Assembly: GCF_035117555.1 (NCBI RefSeq)
Contig: NZ_JAYKPK010000001.1
Span: forward strand, 62,001 to 126,000
Direction of reading: 5' to 3'
Origin: Yoonia sp035117555
GTDB taxonomy: Bacteria > Pseudomonadota > Alphaproteobacteria > Rhodobacterales > Rhodobacteraceae
DNA length: 64,000 nt
Positions 17,268 through 25,525 of this stretch are shown here, piece after piece. Each line of letters opens with the position of its first letter. The first letter of the stretch is position 1. Position numbers and translations under genes: made by a program. Under the pieces are notes generated by a model. It was given only the letters and a program-made list of their open reading frames with translations. It searched no databases and was not told the DNA's origin.

Positions 17268-19490
17268 ATCATAGGTCTTGATCAGCGGCAATTCCCGCGC
17301 CCGGACGCCCGTCAGATCAAACAAAGCATTGCCCAACGCAGGCATCGCAGGCGGTGTGCCGGGTTCGCCGATGCCGCCGATATGCGGGTTTGTTTCCAGA
17401 ATACGCACCTCAAACGCCGGGGTATTATGCATCCGCAGCGCATCATAATCGGTGAAATTATATTGCTCTGCCTGACCATCGGCAAAGGTGACCTCTTCCT
17501 GCATTGCCGCTGAAAAACCATAGATCGCGCCAGAGATCATCTGCGCCTCGATGATCGCAGGGTCCAGCGCGACACCGGGATCGCAGGCGATCCAGCATTT
17601 ATTGATGCGGATGCCGTTGCCGGTATCCTCGACCTCGACAATCTGCGCTGTCGGCGTGCCGAAAGAATAGCAAAACCCGATCCCGCGCCCGATGCCCTCT
17701 GGCGTCTGCCCGGTCCAGCCCGCCATTTCGCCCACGGCACGGATCACACCGGCCGAGGGCGCATGTTCCCGTTCTGCCAGCGTCAGCCGGAATTGCAGCG
17801 GATCAGCACTCGCCGCATGGGCCATCTCATCGATGAACGTATCCATGAAGAACCCGTTGAACGACGCGGCGACCGACCGCCAGAAGCCGATTGGCACCGC
17901 CAGATCGGTCAGATGGCCGGTGATGCGGAAATTGGGGATGCCGTATGGCTGATCCGCCGCCCCTTCGACATGCGCACGGTCGGGGCCGGGCGGGACCTGC
18001 CCCATCTGGCGCATGATCGATTGATGCGACACTGAGGGTGCCGCGATCTGCCCGTCAACCAGCAAGGCTGTGCCATCCGCCACCACACCGCGAAACCGCG
18101 CCATCGCCGCAGGGCGATAGAAATCGCGCTGCATGTCTTCCTCGCGTGTCCAGGTCATGCGGATCGGCGTGCCGGGCAGGGTGGCGGCAATCTTGGCCGC
18201 TTGCACCGCATAATCCGTCTCACCCCGCCGCCCGAAACCACCACCCATCAAAGTGGTATGGACCGTGACCATCTCCGGGTCGATCCCGGCGGCAGCAGCA
18301 CATTTGTCGCGCGTCATGACGGGTGCCTGATTGCCGGTCCAGATCTGCAAAGCGCCATCCTGCAACAGTGCCGTCGCGCTCATTGGTTCCATCGTCGCAT
18401 GGGCAAGGAAGGGGACGCGATAATCGGCCACAACTTCGGTGCCTTCAACGACAGCCGTCACATCGCCATCGTTGCGCACTGTGCTGTCGGGTGGTGCATC
18501 CAATGATGCGGCAATCGCCGCCATCATCGCAGCCGTGTCAGCGGGGTAGGGCGCGTCGTCCCAGATGATCTCAACCGCCTCTGCCGCCTGCATGGCGAGC
18601 CATGTATTGCTGGCAACAACGGCGATCCCGTCGCCCAGATCGACGACAGCCTGCACCCCAGCCATATTGCGCGCGGCAGTATCGTCATAAGACACCATGC
18701 CCGCCCGTTTCGGGTTCATCCGGACCGTGGCAAATTTCATCCCGTCGAGCACGACATCCGTGCCGAATTCTGCGGTCCCGGTGACCTTGCCCAGCATATC
18801 CACGCGCGGCATGGATTTGCCCAGATATTTCCATTCCGACCGTGGCCGCAGTGCAACGTCAGGTGGGGTGATGTCGCGCACCGCCTCGGCCAGCGCGGTA
18901 TAGGCAAGGCGCGTGCCGTCTGGCGCGATGACATGGCTGTCGGCGGTACGCAGATCACCCACAGCAACGCCCAGCTGATCCGCCGCCGCCAGTTTCAGCG
19001 CTTCGCGGGCCGAGGCTCCGGCATGGCGCATCCGCTCATAAGCATCCTTAATCGAGGTTGACCCGCCGGTCACCTGCAGATGCAGCAATTTGCCGACCAG
19101 CCCGATATTCTGGCGCAGACTGTTGCGGAATTCCGTATCGGCATAATGCCGGAACGGCAGGGCGATCCCCAGCAAGGCCTGATTGTAATAGGCCTGCGCT
19201 GGCGGGCCATGCAGGACGGTGATATCGTCCCAGGCGACATCCATCTCATCCGCAACCAGTGCCGCCAGCGTCGTATGCACGCCTTGCCCCATTTCGGCAC
19301 GCGGCGCGATGATGGTCACCCCGTCCTGATTGAGCAACACATAAGGCGTCAATGCGACCTCGCCGTCGCCTGTGATCAAAGGATTAGGCGCGTCCTTGCG
19401 CAGCTGATAGATTCCAAAGGCCGCGCCACCGGCGATTGCCACCGACCCGACCAGAAACGTGCGCCGCGCGATTTTCCCGATGCTGGCCAT
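17256..19490 (-). CDS. iorB: Molybdenum hydroxylase large subunit (isoquinoline 1-oxidoreductase beta type)
   Basis: Periplasmic-type xanthine oxidase family subunit of about 744 residues that carries the molybdopterin cytosine dinucleotide cofactor. The N-terminus has a Tat-like signal (RRTFLVGSVAIAGGAAFG at about 9-26). Family motifs include EMGQGVHTTLAALVADEM, TLMGGGFGRRGETDY, VPIGFWRSVAASFNGFF, and the active-site Glu in GIGEPGTPPAMPALGNA. I start it at ATG 19490, which has GAGGTG nearby and begins two bases after the iorA stop; the longer frame to 19565 lies inside iorA. The true substrate (isoquinoline, aldehyde or other) cannot be told from sequence. No cytochrome c subunit is attached. 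Confidence 0.9.
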   Translation of the reverse strand: MASIGKIARRTFLVGSVAIAGGAAFGIYQLRKDAPNPLITGDGEVALTPYVLLNQDGVTIIAPRAEMGQGVHTTLAALVADEMDVAWDDITVLHGPPAQAYYNQALLGIALPFRHYADTEFRNSLRQNIGLVGKLLHLQVTGGSTSIKDAYERMRHAGASAREALKLAAADQLGVAVGDLRTADSHVIAPDGTRLAYTALAEAVRDITPPDVALRPRSEWKYLGKSMPRVDMLGKVTGTAEFGTDVVLDGMKFATVRMNPKRAGMVSYDDTAARNMAGVQAVVDLGDGIAVVASNTWLAMQAAEAVEIIWDDAPYPADTAAMMAAIAASLDAPPDSTVRNDGDVTAVVEGTEVVADYRVPFLAHATMEPMSATALLQDGALQIWTGNQAPVMTRDKCAAAAGIDPEMVTVHTTLMGGGFGRRGETDYAVQAAKIAATLPGTPIRMTWTREEDMQRDFYRPAAMARFRGVVADGTALLVDGQIAAPSVSHQSIMRQMGQVPPGPDRAHVEGAADQPYGIPNFRITGHLTDLAVPIGFWRSVAASFNGFFMDTFIDEMAHAASADPLQFRLTLAEREHAPSAGVIRAVGEMAGWTGQTPEGIGRGIGFCYSFGTPTAQIVEVEDTGNGIRINKCWIACDPGVALDPAIIEAQMISGAIYGFSAAMQEEVTFADGQAEQYNFTDYDALRMHNTPAFEVRILETNPHIGGIGEPGTPPAMPALGNALFDLTGVRARELPLIKTYDLIL

Positions 19491-19492
19491 GA

Positions 19493-19957
19493 TTACACCT
19501 CGCCCAGACGCTGTGCTGCGTCTTTGATCGCGGCGCGCATGCGTGGATAGGTCCCGCAGCGGCACAGGTTCCCCTGCATCGCATCATCGATATCCTGATC
19601 CGTGGGTGTAGGTATGTCCGCCAGCAAGGCCGCCGCATTCATGATCTGCCCGGACTGGCAATAGCCGCATTGCGCGACCTGATGATCGATCCAGGCCTGC
19701 TGGATCACGGCCAGATTGCCGGGCTGGCCCAAGCCTTCAATCGTAGTTACCTCACCCCAGACATCGGCCAGCGCCACCTGACAGGACCGCACCGCCTGCC
19801 CGTCGATATGCACGGTGCAAGCGCCACAGGCGGCGATACCGCAGCCGAATTTGGTGCCGGTCAACCCGATCTCATCCCGCAAGACCCAGAGCAGCGGCAC
19901 ATCCTCGGGCAGGTCAACGCTGTGCTGCCTGCCATTGATCGTCAGTGAAATCGCCAT
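19493..19957 (-). CDS. iorA: Molybdenum hydroxylase small subunit with two [2Fe-2S] clusters (isoquinoline 1-oxidoreductase alpha type)
   Basis: Electron-transfer subunit of 154 residues. The plant-type [2Fe-2S] cluster uses GCGIAACGACTVHIDG, and the second, helical cluster uses CGYCQSGQIM and NLCRCGTYPRMRAAI; all eight expected cysteines appear to be present. It lacks a signal peptide, so it would be exported as a complex with the Tat-bearing large subunit. It is the first gene of the pair; the large subunit begins two bases after its stop. Confidence 0.93.
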   Translation of the reverse strand: MAISLTINGRQHSVDLPEDVPLLWVLRDEIGLTGTKFGCGIAACGACTVHIDGQAVRSCQVALADVWGEVTTIEGLGQPGNLAVIQQAWIDHQVAQCGYCQSGQIMNAAALLADIPTPTDQDIDDAMQGNLCRCGTYPRMRAAIKDAAQRLGEV

Positions 19958-20048
19958 GATCCGCCTCTGAAATTTTCTGAACCGTTTCGTTTAGAATAGG
20001 GCGCGGCACCCCCTGTATCAAGCAAATTGGCAGGAATCTTTCGCATCG

Positions 20049-20076
20049 TCCGAGCCTAAATATCCCCGCCGGAGGC
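20049..20076 (-). repeat. Dispersed Rhodobacteraceae-type intergenic repeat, copy 2
   Basis: A 28-base element containing ATATCCCCGCCGGAGGC, preceded by TCCGAGCCTAA. It matches the copy at 42964-42991 except for three or four bases and lies between the divergent iorA and trkH genes. On the minus strand it reads GCCTCCGGCGGGGATATTT. Confidence 0.7.
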
Positions 20077-20167
20077 TCCCAGATCGCCCCACGCGCCGTC
20101 GGTTGCTTATTCACGCCCCGGTCGCCCGCTTCTTGACACCGGCGCGGGGGCGGGCCAACGCTGCGGC

Positions 20168-21616
20168 ATGTTTGATCTGCGCCCTGTCGGATATGTGATC
20201 GGTCTGCTTATCGCCTCTCTTGGGGGGACGATGCTGGTGCCTTTGGCAGCAGATCTTTTCGCGGGCAACGGCCATTGGTTCGTGTTTTTCGAAAGCGCGA
20301 TCATCACGATCCTGACCGGCGGGCTGTTGTCGCTGGCCTGTGCCAATGGGGTGACTTCGGGGCTGACTTTGCGGCAGATATTTCTGCTGACCTCGCTGGT
20401 CTGGCTGACCTTGCCGTTTTTCGGCGCATTGCCTTTCATCCTTGGCGCGACTGACGCCAGCATCACCGATGCGTTTTTTGAGGCGATGTCAGCCCTGACC
20501 ACCACCGGCTCGACCACCTTTACCCAATTGGAGACCTTGCCGGTGGGCCTGCTCTTGTGGCGCGGTTTGCTGCAATGGCTGGGCGGGATCGGGATCGTTG
20601 TTGTGGCGATGGTTTTTCTGCCGGAATTGAAGGTCGGGGGGATGCAAATTTTCAGGTCAGAAGCTTTTGATACAATGGGGAAAATCCTGCCGCGTGCAGG
20701 TCAGATCGCAAGACAGATATCCGAGATTTACGTGGCCATCACCATCGCCTGCGCCCTGGCATATTCCGCGCTGGGGATGAGCAATTTTGACGCTTTCGTT
20801 CATGCGCTGACCACTGTGTCGACCGGCGGAATGGCCAATACCGACAATTCCTTCGCCCTCTACGGTGCAGGCATCCATTACGCCGCCGCGTTTTTCATGT
20901 TCCTCTCGGCCTTGCCTTTCGTGCGGTTCATTCAATTGATGGCAGGCACGGCGCAGCCTTTGCTGCGCGACAGCCAGATCAAGACCTTTTTCGGCATTCT
21001 TGGCACGGCGATCCTGCTGATCACTGCCTGGCTTTGGGCGCGCGAGGGGGCCTTTACTGAAATCGCCCTGCGTGAGGCGGTGTTCAACGTCGTCTCGATC
21101 ATTTCCGGCACCGGCTATAGCAGCGCCGATTACATGACATGGGGCACATTTCCGGTGGTGATGTTCTTTTTCATCGGGTTGATCGGCGGTTGCGCCGGAT
21201 CGACAAGCTGTTCGATCAAGGTGTTCCGCTATCAGATCCTGTTCGCCGCGATCAAAAGCCAGATCCGCCAGATCCACAGCCCGCATGGGCTGTTCACGCC
21301 GCGCTATGACGGCAGGCCGGTGGGGGAAGAGGTGCTCAATTCCGTCGTCGCCTTTTTCGTGGCCTTCGTCTGCCTGCTGGGCGTGATCACGGTGCTTCTG
21401 GGGTTGACCGGGCTGGATTTCATCACCTCGGTCTCCGGTGCGGCGACGGCCATCGGCAATATCGGCCCCGGTCTGGGGCCACAGATCGGGCCAGCGGGCA
21501 ATTTCGCCGAAATCAATGATCCGGCGAAATGGATTCTGGCGATTGCGATGTTCGTGGGCCGTCTGGAAGTCATGGTGGTGCTGACCATCCTGTCGGTCCG
21601 GTTCTGGCGGAACTGA
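20168..21616 (+). CDS. trkH: TrkH-type potassium uptake protein
   Basis: Inner-membrane K+ transporter subunit of 482 residues with about ten membrane segments and four pore loops. The selectivity-filter signatures can be seen: TTTGSTTF (first loop), VSTGGMAN (second), ISGTGYSSADY (third), AIGNIGPG (fourth). It needs the NAD-binding partner TrkA, which is not in the window. ATG 20168 has no strong ribosome site; the transmembrane helix VGYVIGLLIASLGGTML starts at residue 6, so a much later start is unlikely. Two palindromes follow the stop. Confidence 0.93.
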   Translation: MFDLRPVGYVIGLLIASLGGTMLVPLAADLFAGNGHWFVFFESAIITILTGGLLSLACANGVTSGLTLRQIFLLTSLVWLTLPFFGALPFILGATDASITDAFFEAMSALTTTGSTTFTQLETLPVGLLLWRGLLQWLGGIGIVVVAMVFLPELKVGGMQIFRSEAFDTMGKILPRAGQIARQISEIYVAITIACALAYSALGMSNFDAFVHALTTVSTGGMANTDNSFALYGAGIHYAAAFFMFLSALPFVRFIQLMAGTAQPLLRDSQIKTFFGILGTAILLITAWLWAREGAFTEIALREAVFNVVSIISGTGYSSADYMTWGTFPVVMFFFIGLIGGCAGSTSCSIKVFRYQILFAAIKSQIRQIHSPHGLFTPRYDGRPVGEEVLNSVVAFFVAFVCLLGVITVLLGLTGLDFITSVSGAATAIGNIGPGLGPQIGPAGNFAEINDPAKWILAIAMFVGRLEVMVVLTILSVRFWRN

Positions 21617-21619
21617 CAA

Positions 21620-21667
21620 AACCTTCCCCGCGGGGAAGGTTCCGGTGATCTTCCCCGCGGGGAAGAT
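21620..21667. repeat. Paired perfect palindromes between trkH and glyQ
   Basis: Two palindromes share the core TTCCCCGCGGGGAA: 21620-21641 (22 bases, AACCTTCCCCG and its complement) and 21648-21667 (20 bases, ATCTTCCCCG and its complement), six bases apart. They begin three bases after the trkH stop. Each could form a hairpin, or the two can pair with one another in alternative ways. They lie 55-100 bases before glyQ, so they may be trkH terminators or a leader element. Confidence 0.8.
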
Positions 21668-21722
21668 TGACCCTCGCCGCGCCGGGGCCTATGTGTCGCG
21701 CAACATGATCACGAGGGTTCCG

Positions 21723-22640
21723 ATGTCCGACAAACCACGCAGTTTTCAGGAAATCATCCTGCGGCTTCAATCCTATTGGGCCGCCAAAGGCTGTGCGATC
21801 CTGCAGCCATATGATATGGAGGTCGGTGCCGGTACGTTCCACCCCGGCACGACATTGCGGTCGCTGGGGGCAAAACCCTGGGCCGCCGCCTATGTCCAGC
21901 CGTCGCGCCGCCCGACGGATGGGCGCTATGGCGAGAACCCTAACAGATTGCAGCATTATTATCAATATCAGGTGCTGATCAAGCCCAGTCCGCCGGATTT
22001 ACAGGATCTTTACCTTGGATCATTGGCCGCGATTGGAATCGATGCGCATCTGCATGATATCCGCTTTGTCGAGGATGATTGGGAAAGCCCGACCTTGGGT
22101 GCCTGGGGTCTGGGCTGGGAGGTCTGGTGCGACGGGATGGAAGTCAGCCAGTTCACCTATTTCCAACAGGTCGGCGGGCATGACTGCCGCCCTGTGTCGG
22201 GCGAGCTGACTTACGGCTTGGAACGTCTGGCGATGTATGTGCTGGGCGTGGATCATGTGATGGACATGCCGTTCAATGATCCGCAATCGCCCAGCCCGCT
22301 GACCTATGGCGATATCTTCCGCCAGACCGAACAGGAATATGCCCGCTGGAATTTCGACGTGGCCGATACCGACATGCTGTTGCAGCATTTCAAGGATGCC
22401 GAGGCTGAATGTCACCGTATCCTGTCCGCCCCGGCGCATGACCCGAAAAAGGACATGGCCATCATCATGGCCCATCCCGCCTATGACCAATGCATCAAGG
22501 CGAGCCATCTGTTCAACCTGCTGGATGCGCGCGGCGTGATCTCTGTCACCGAACGGCAAGCCTATATCGGCCGGGTGCGCGCGCTGGCTAAGGCCTGCGC
22601 CGATGCCTTTGTGCAGACCGAAGCTGGGGCCGCCGCCTGA
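21723..22640 (+). CDS. glyQ: Glycine-tRNA ligase alpha subunit
   Basis: Catalytic class II synthetase subunit of the heterotetrameric bacterial GlyRS, about 305 residues. Family blocks: SFQEIILRLQSYWAAKGC, LQPYDMEVGAGTFHPGT, YVQPSRRPTDGRYGENPNRLQHYYQ (motif 2 region) and SGELTYGLERLAMY (motif 3). ATG 21723 has GAGGG six bases upstream; earlier in-frame starts would add residues that the family lacks. The stop overlaps the ATG of the next gene, so glyQ, the DUF6446 gene and glyS form one unit. Confidence 0.97.
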   Translation: MSDKPRSFQEIILRLQSYWAAKGCAILQPYDMEVGAGTFHPGTTLRSLGAKPWAAAYVQPSRRPTDGRYGENPNRLQHYYQYQVLIKPSPPDLQDLYLGSLAAIGIDAHLHDIRFVEDDWESPTLGAWGLGWEVWCDGMEVSQFTYFQQVGGHDCRPVSGELTYGLERLAMYVLGVDHVMDMPFNDPQSPSPLTYGDIFRQTEQEYARWNFDVADTDMLLQHFKDAEAECHRILSAPAHDPKKDMAIIMAHPAYDQCIKASHLFNLLDARGVISVTERQAYIGRVRALAKACADAFVQTEAGAAA

Positions 22641-23167
22641 TGGGCCGCGTGTTGATTGTGGGCATGCTGGTGCTGGCGCTGATCTTTGGTGCGGGCATGT
22701 ATTATTTGCAGGTCTATGCCTATTACGAGGATGTCACGGCAGAGGTCGGCGATATCACCCTGCCGGTGGCGCTGGAAGGTGCCGATCCGCTGGTCGTGCC
22801 TTTCACCAATTTCCGCGGGATTGATTCCATCTCCAGCCCCCTGCGCTATCGCGCCTGTTTTGACACCGACATCAGCATGATCACGCTGGCGGCCACCGCA
22901 CAGGCGCTGCCCTTTGTTGAACCACGCGTCGCACCGGGCTGGTTCGATTGTTTCGATGCCGCACAATTGGGGGCCGATCTGGAAAGCGGGGCGGCCTCTG
23001 CCTATCTCAGCATTCCCAATATCCAATATGGGATCGACCGTGTCGTTGCCTTCTACCCCGATGGGCGCGGTTATATCTGGCACGAGATCAACGCCTGTGG
23101 CGATGCCGTGTTCAACCGCAATCCCGCGCCTGAAAATTGCCCCGAACCACCCGAAAGCCTCCAATAA
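22640..23167 (+). CDS. DUF6446 family protein, single membrane anchor
   Basis: A 175-residue protein with an N-terminal signal anchor (VLIVGMLVLALIFGAGMYYL at about 4-23) and a periplasmic domain that contains several cysteines (RACFDTD, WFDCFDA, NACGDAV, ENCPEPP) which could form disulfides. I recognise it as the Rhodobacterales DUF6446 group that is lodged between glyQ and glyS; its function is unknown. Its ATG overlaps the glyQ stop and its stop overlaps the glyS start (TAATG), so translation is probably coupled. No catalytic motif is visible. Confidence 0.8.
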   Translation: MGRVLIVGMLVLALIFGAGMYYLQVYAYYEDVTAEVGDITLPVALEGADPLVVPFTNFRGIDSISSPLRYRACFDTDISMITLAATAQALPFVEPRVAPGWFDCFDAAQLGADLESGAASAYLSIPNIQYGIDRVVAFYPDGRGYIWHEINACGDAVFNRNPAPENCPEPPESLQ

Positions 23168-25446
23168 TGCCTGATCTGCTGATTGAACTCTTTTCCGAGG
23201 AAATCCCGGCCCGGATGCAAGCCCGCGCCGCCGATGATCTGAAAAAACTGGTCACTGACGGGCTGGTCGAGGCTGGTTTGACCTATGCCGGTGCTGCTGC
23301 CTTTGCCACGCCACGCCGCTTGACGCTGGCGATTGACGGGCTGACCGGGGAAAGCCGTGCGGTGCGCGAAGAACGCAAAGGGCCAAAGGTCGGCGCGCCC
23401 GACGCGGCGATTGACGGTTTCCTGCGCGGGGCGGGGATCAGCCGCGAGGCGCTGGAAATCCGCGATGATAAAAAGGGCCAGACCTATTTCGCGGTGATCG
23501 AAAAGCCGGGGCGCAAGGCGGCAGAGATTATCGCCGAAGTGCTGGACGCGACCGTGCGCAATTTTCCTTGGCCGAAGTCCATGCGTTGGGGGACGGGCAG
23601 TCTGAAATGGGTGCGGCCGCTGCAATCGATTATCTGTCTCTTGTCGGATGAATCCGGCGCAGACATCGTGCCGCTGACCATCGACGGGATCACGGCGGGG
23701 CGGACCACCTATGGCCACCGTTTCCTTGCGCCTGCGGCGATCACCGTCAACGGCTTTGACGATTATGAGGCAAAGCTGAAACGCGCCCATGTCATCCTGC
23801 GCGCCGAAGAACGCGCGGAAACCATCTGGAACGACGCGACGCAGCAAGCCTTTGCGCGCGGTCTGGAACTGGTCGAGGATCGCGGGTTGCTGGCCGAGGT
23901 TGCCGGGCTGGTCGAATGGCCGGTCGTGTTGCTGGGCCGGATTGACGATGCCTTTCTGGGTCTGCCGCCCGAGGTGCTGCAAACCTCGATGAAGGAACAT
24001 CAGAAGTTTTTCTCGGTCCGTAACCCCAGGACGGGGCGGATCGAATGTTTCGTGACGGTTGCCAATATGGAAACCGCCGATAAGGGCGCGACCATTCTGG
24101 CGGGCAATCAAAAGGTGCTGGCCGCGCGCCTGTCGGATGCGAAATTCTTTTGGGAGAATGACCTGCGCACGGTCAAGGCCGAGGGTCTGGAAGGCATGGG
24201 GGCAGGGCTGGCCAATGTGACCTTCCACAACAAGCTGGGGTCACAAGCCGACCGGATCGCGCGGATTGCCGCCTTGGCGCGAGAGATCGCGCCGCATGTG
24301 GGCGCTGATCCTGATCTGGCGGAACAGGCGGCGAAGGTCGCCGAATCCGATTTGCAATCAGAAATGGTCGGGGAGTTCCCCGAATTGCAGGGGTTGATGG
24401 GACGATATTACGCAACCGCTGCGGGCCTTGATCCAGCAATCGCCGCCGCCTCTCAGGAGCATTATGCGCCGCTTGGCCCGTCGGATGCCGTGCCGACAGC
24501 GCCGGTATCGGTCGCCGTGGCGTTAGCTGAGAAGATCGACAAACTTGCCGGCTTCTGGGCGATTGACGAGAAGCCGACCGGGAGCAAGGACCCCTTCGCG
24601 CTGCGCAGGGCGGCGCTGGGGGTTACTCGGTTGGTGTTGGAGAATGGGTTGTCAGTTGAGATTGATAAACTGTTACGATGGGCATTCCACCAACATCGCG
24701 ACCAGACAAGCTGGCGCGCTGGTATGGTTCAAGAAGAAAAACTGTCGGCTATTGCGCGCGAATATGACGTCTCACCAGTTGATCTTGGGAAGGCACTTGA
24801 TGAAGCTCGTCGAAACCCGACTAACCCGAAAGGGATTATTAAGAATATCCTAGAGAAGATAAAACCATCACTTGATAAAGCGCTTGAAACGCTCGGGTTC
24901 CTCGAGATTTGGTCTAACGCAGACGACCTCCTCGCCTTTTTCCACGACCGCCTCAAGGTCTACCTGCGCGACCAAGGCATCCGTCATGACATCATCGACG
25001 CTTGTATCGCGATGCCGGGGAATGACGATCTGACCTTGCTTGTCAAACGCGCCCGCGCCTTGGCGGAAACGCTGGCCACGGATGACGGGGAAAACCTGAT
25101 TCAGGGGTTCAAGCGGGCCAATAACATCCTGACGCAGGCCGAGGCCAAGGATGGGGTGGAATATTCCTATGGCGCGGACCCGAAATTTGCCGAAGATGAT
25201 GCCGAAAAGGGCCTGTTTGCCGCACTTGATGCTGCAGATGCGAAGATCGCACCCGCGATGAAAGAGGAAGATTTCAGCACGGCGATGACTGCTATGGCGG
25301 CATTGCGTGGCCCGATTGATGCTTTTTTCACCGCTGTGCAGGTCAATGACGACCGGCAGGTGATCCGGCGCAACCGGCTTAACCTTTTGTCACGCATTCG
25401 GAAAATCTGTCTGTCCGTCGCTGACCTGACGAAAATCGAAGGCTAG
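23167..25446 (+). CDS. glyS: Glycine-tRNA ligase beta subunit with an unusual internal segment
   Basis: The tRNA-binding subunit of GlyRS, about 759 residues. Standard parts are LLIELFSEEIPARMQ at the N-terminus, the FPWPKSMRWG block, LGLPPEVLQTSMKEHQKFF, the HD-like region with KLGSQADRIARI, and the C-terminal anticodon domain (DRLKVYLRDQGIRHDIIDAC, RANNILTQAE). Between LGVTRLVLEN and DDLLAFFHDR, about residues 486-583, lies a stretch some 60 residues longer than I expect, with about 47% G+C (112 of 240 bases at 24661-24900) and rare codons. The frame remains open and the conserved C-terminus continues, so the gene looks functional. ATG 23167 overlaps the previous stop. Confidence 0.95.
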   Translation: MPDLLIELFSEEIPARMQARAADDLKKLVTDGLVEAGLTYAGAAAFATPRRLTLAIDGLTGESRAVREERKGPKVGAPDAAIDGFLRGAGISREALEIRDDKKGQTYFAVIEKPGRKAAEIIAEVLDATVRNFPWPKSMRWGTGSLKWVRPLQSIICLLSDESGADIVPLTIDGITAGRTTYGHRFLAPAAITVNGFDDYEAKLKRAHVILRAEERAETIWNDATQQAFARGLELVEDRGLLAEVAGLVEWPVVLLGRIDDAFLGLPPEVLQTSMKEHQKFFSVRNPRTGRIECFVTVANMETADKGATILAGNQKVLAARLSDAKFFWENDLRTVKAEGLEGMGAGLANVTFHNKLGSQADRIARIAALAREIAPHVGADPDLAEQAAKVAESDLQSEMVGEFPELQGLMGRYYATAAGLDPAIAAASQEHYAPLGPSDAVPTAPVSVAVALAEKIDKLAGFWAIDEKPTGSKDPFALRRAALGVTRLVLENGLSVEIDKLLRWAFHQHRDQTSWRAGMVQEEKLSAIAREYDVSPVDLGKALDEARRNPTNPKGIIKNILEKIKPSLDKALETLGFLEIWSNADDLLAFFHDRLKVYLRDQGIRHDIIDACIAMPGNDDLTLLVKRARALAETLATDDGENLIQGFKRANNILTQAEAKDGVEYSYGADPKFAEDDAEKGLFAALDAADAKIAPAMKEEDFSTAMTAMAALRGPIDAFFTAVQVNDDRQVIRRNRLNLLSRIRKICLSVADLTKIEG

Positions 25447-25525
25447 GTCACCCGGCTGTCAACTTCGCTTTACGCAAAGCCGGATTCTGCTCTATGCTGC
25501 AGTCACATAATGGAGTGATGCCGCA

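Noticed and set aside
24620..24915. Frameshift or pseudogene in glyS
   Set aside because: The frame stays open and the conserved C-terminal domain continues in the same frame to a normal stop.
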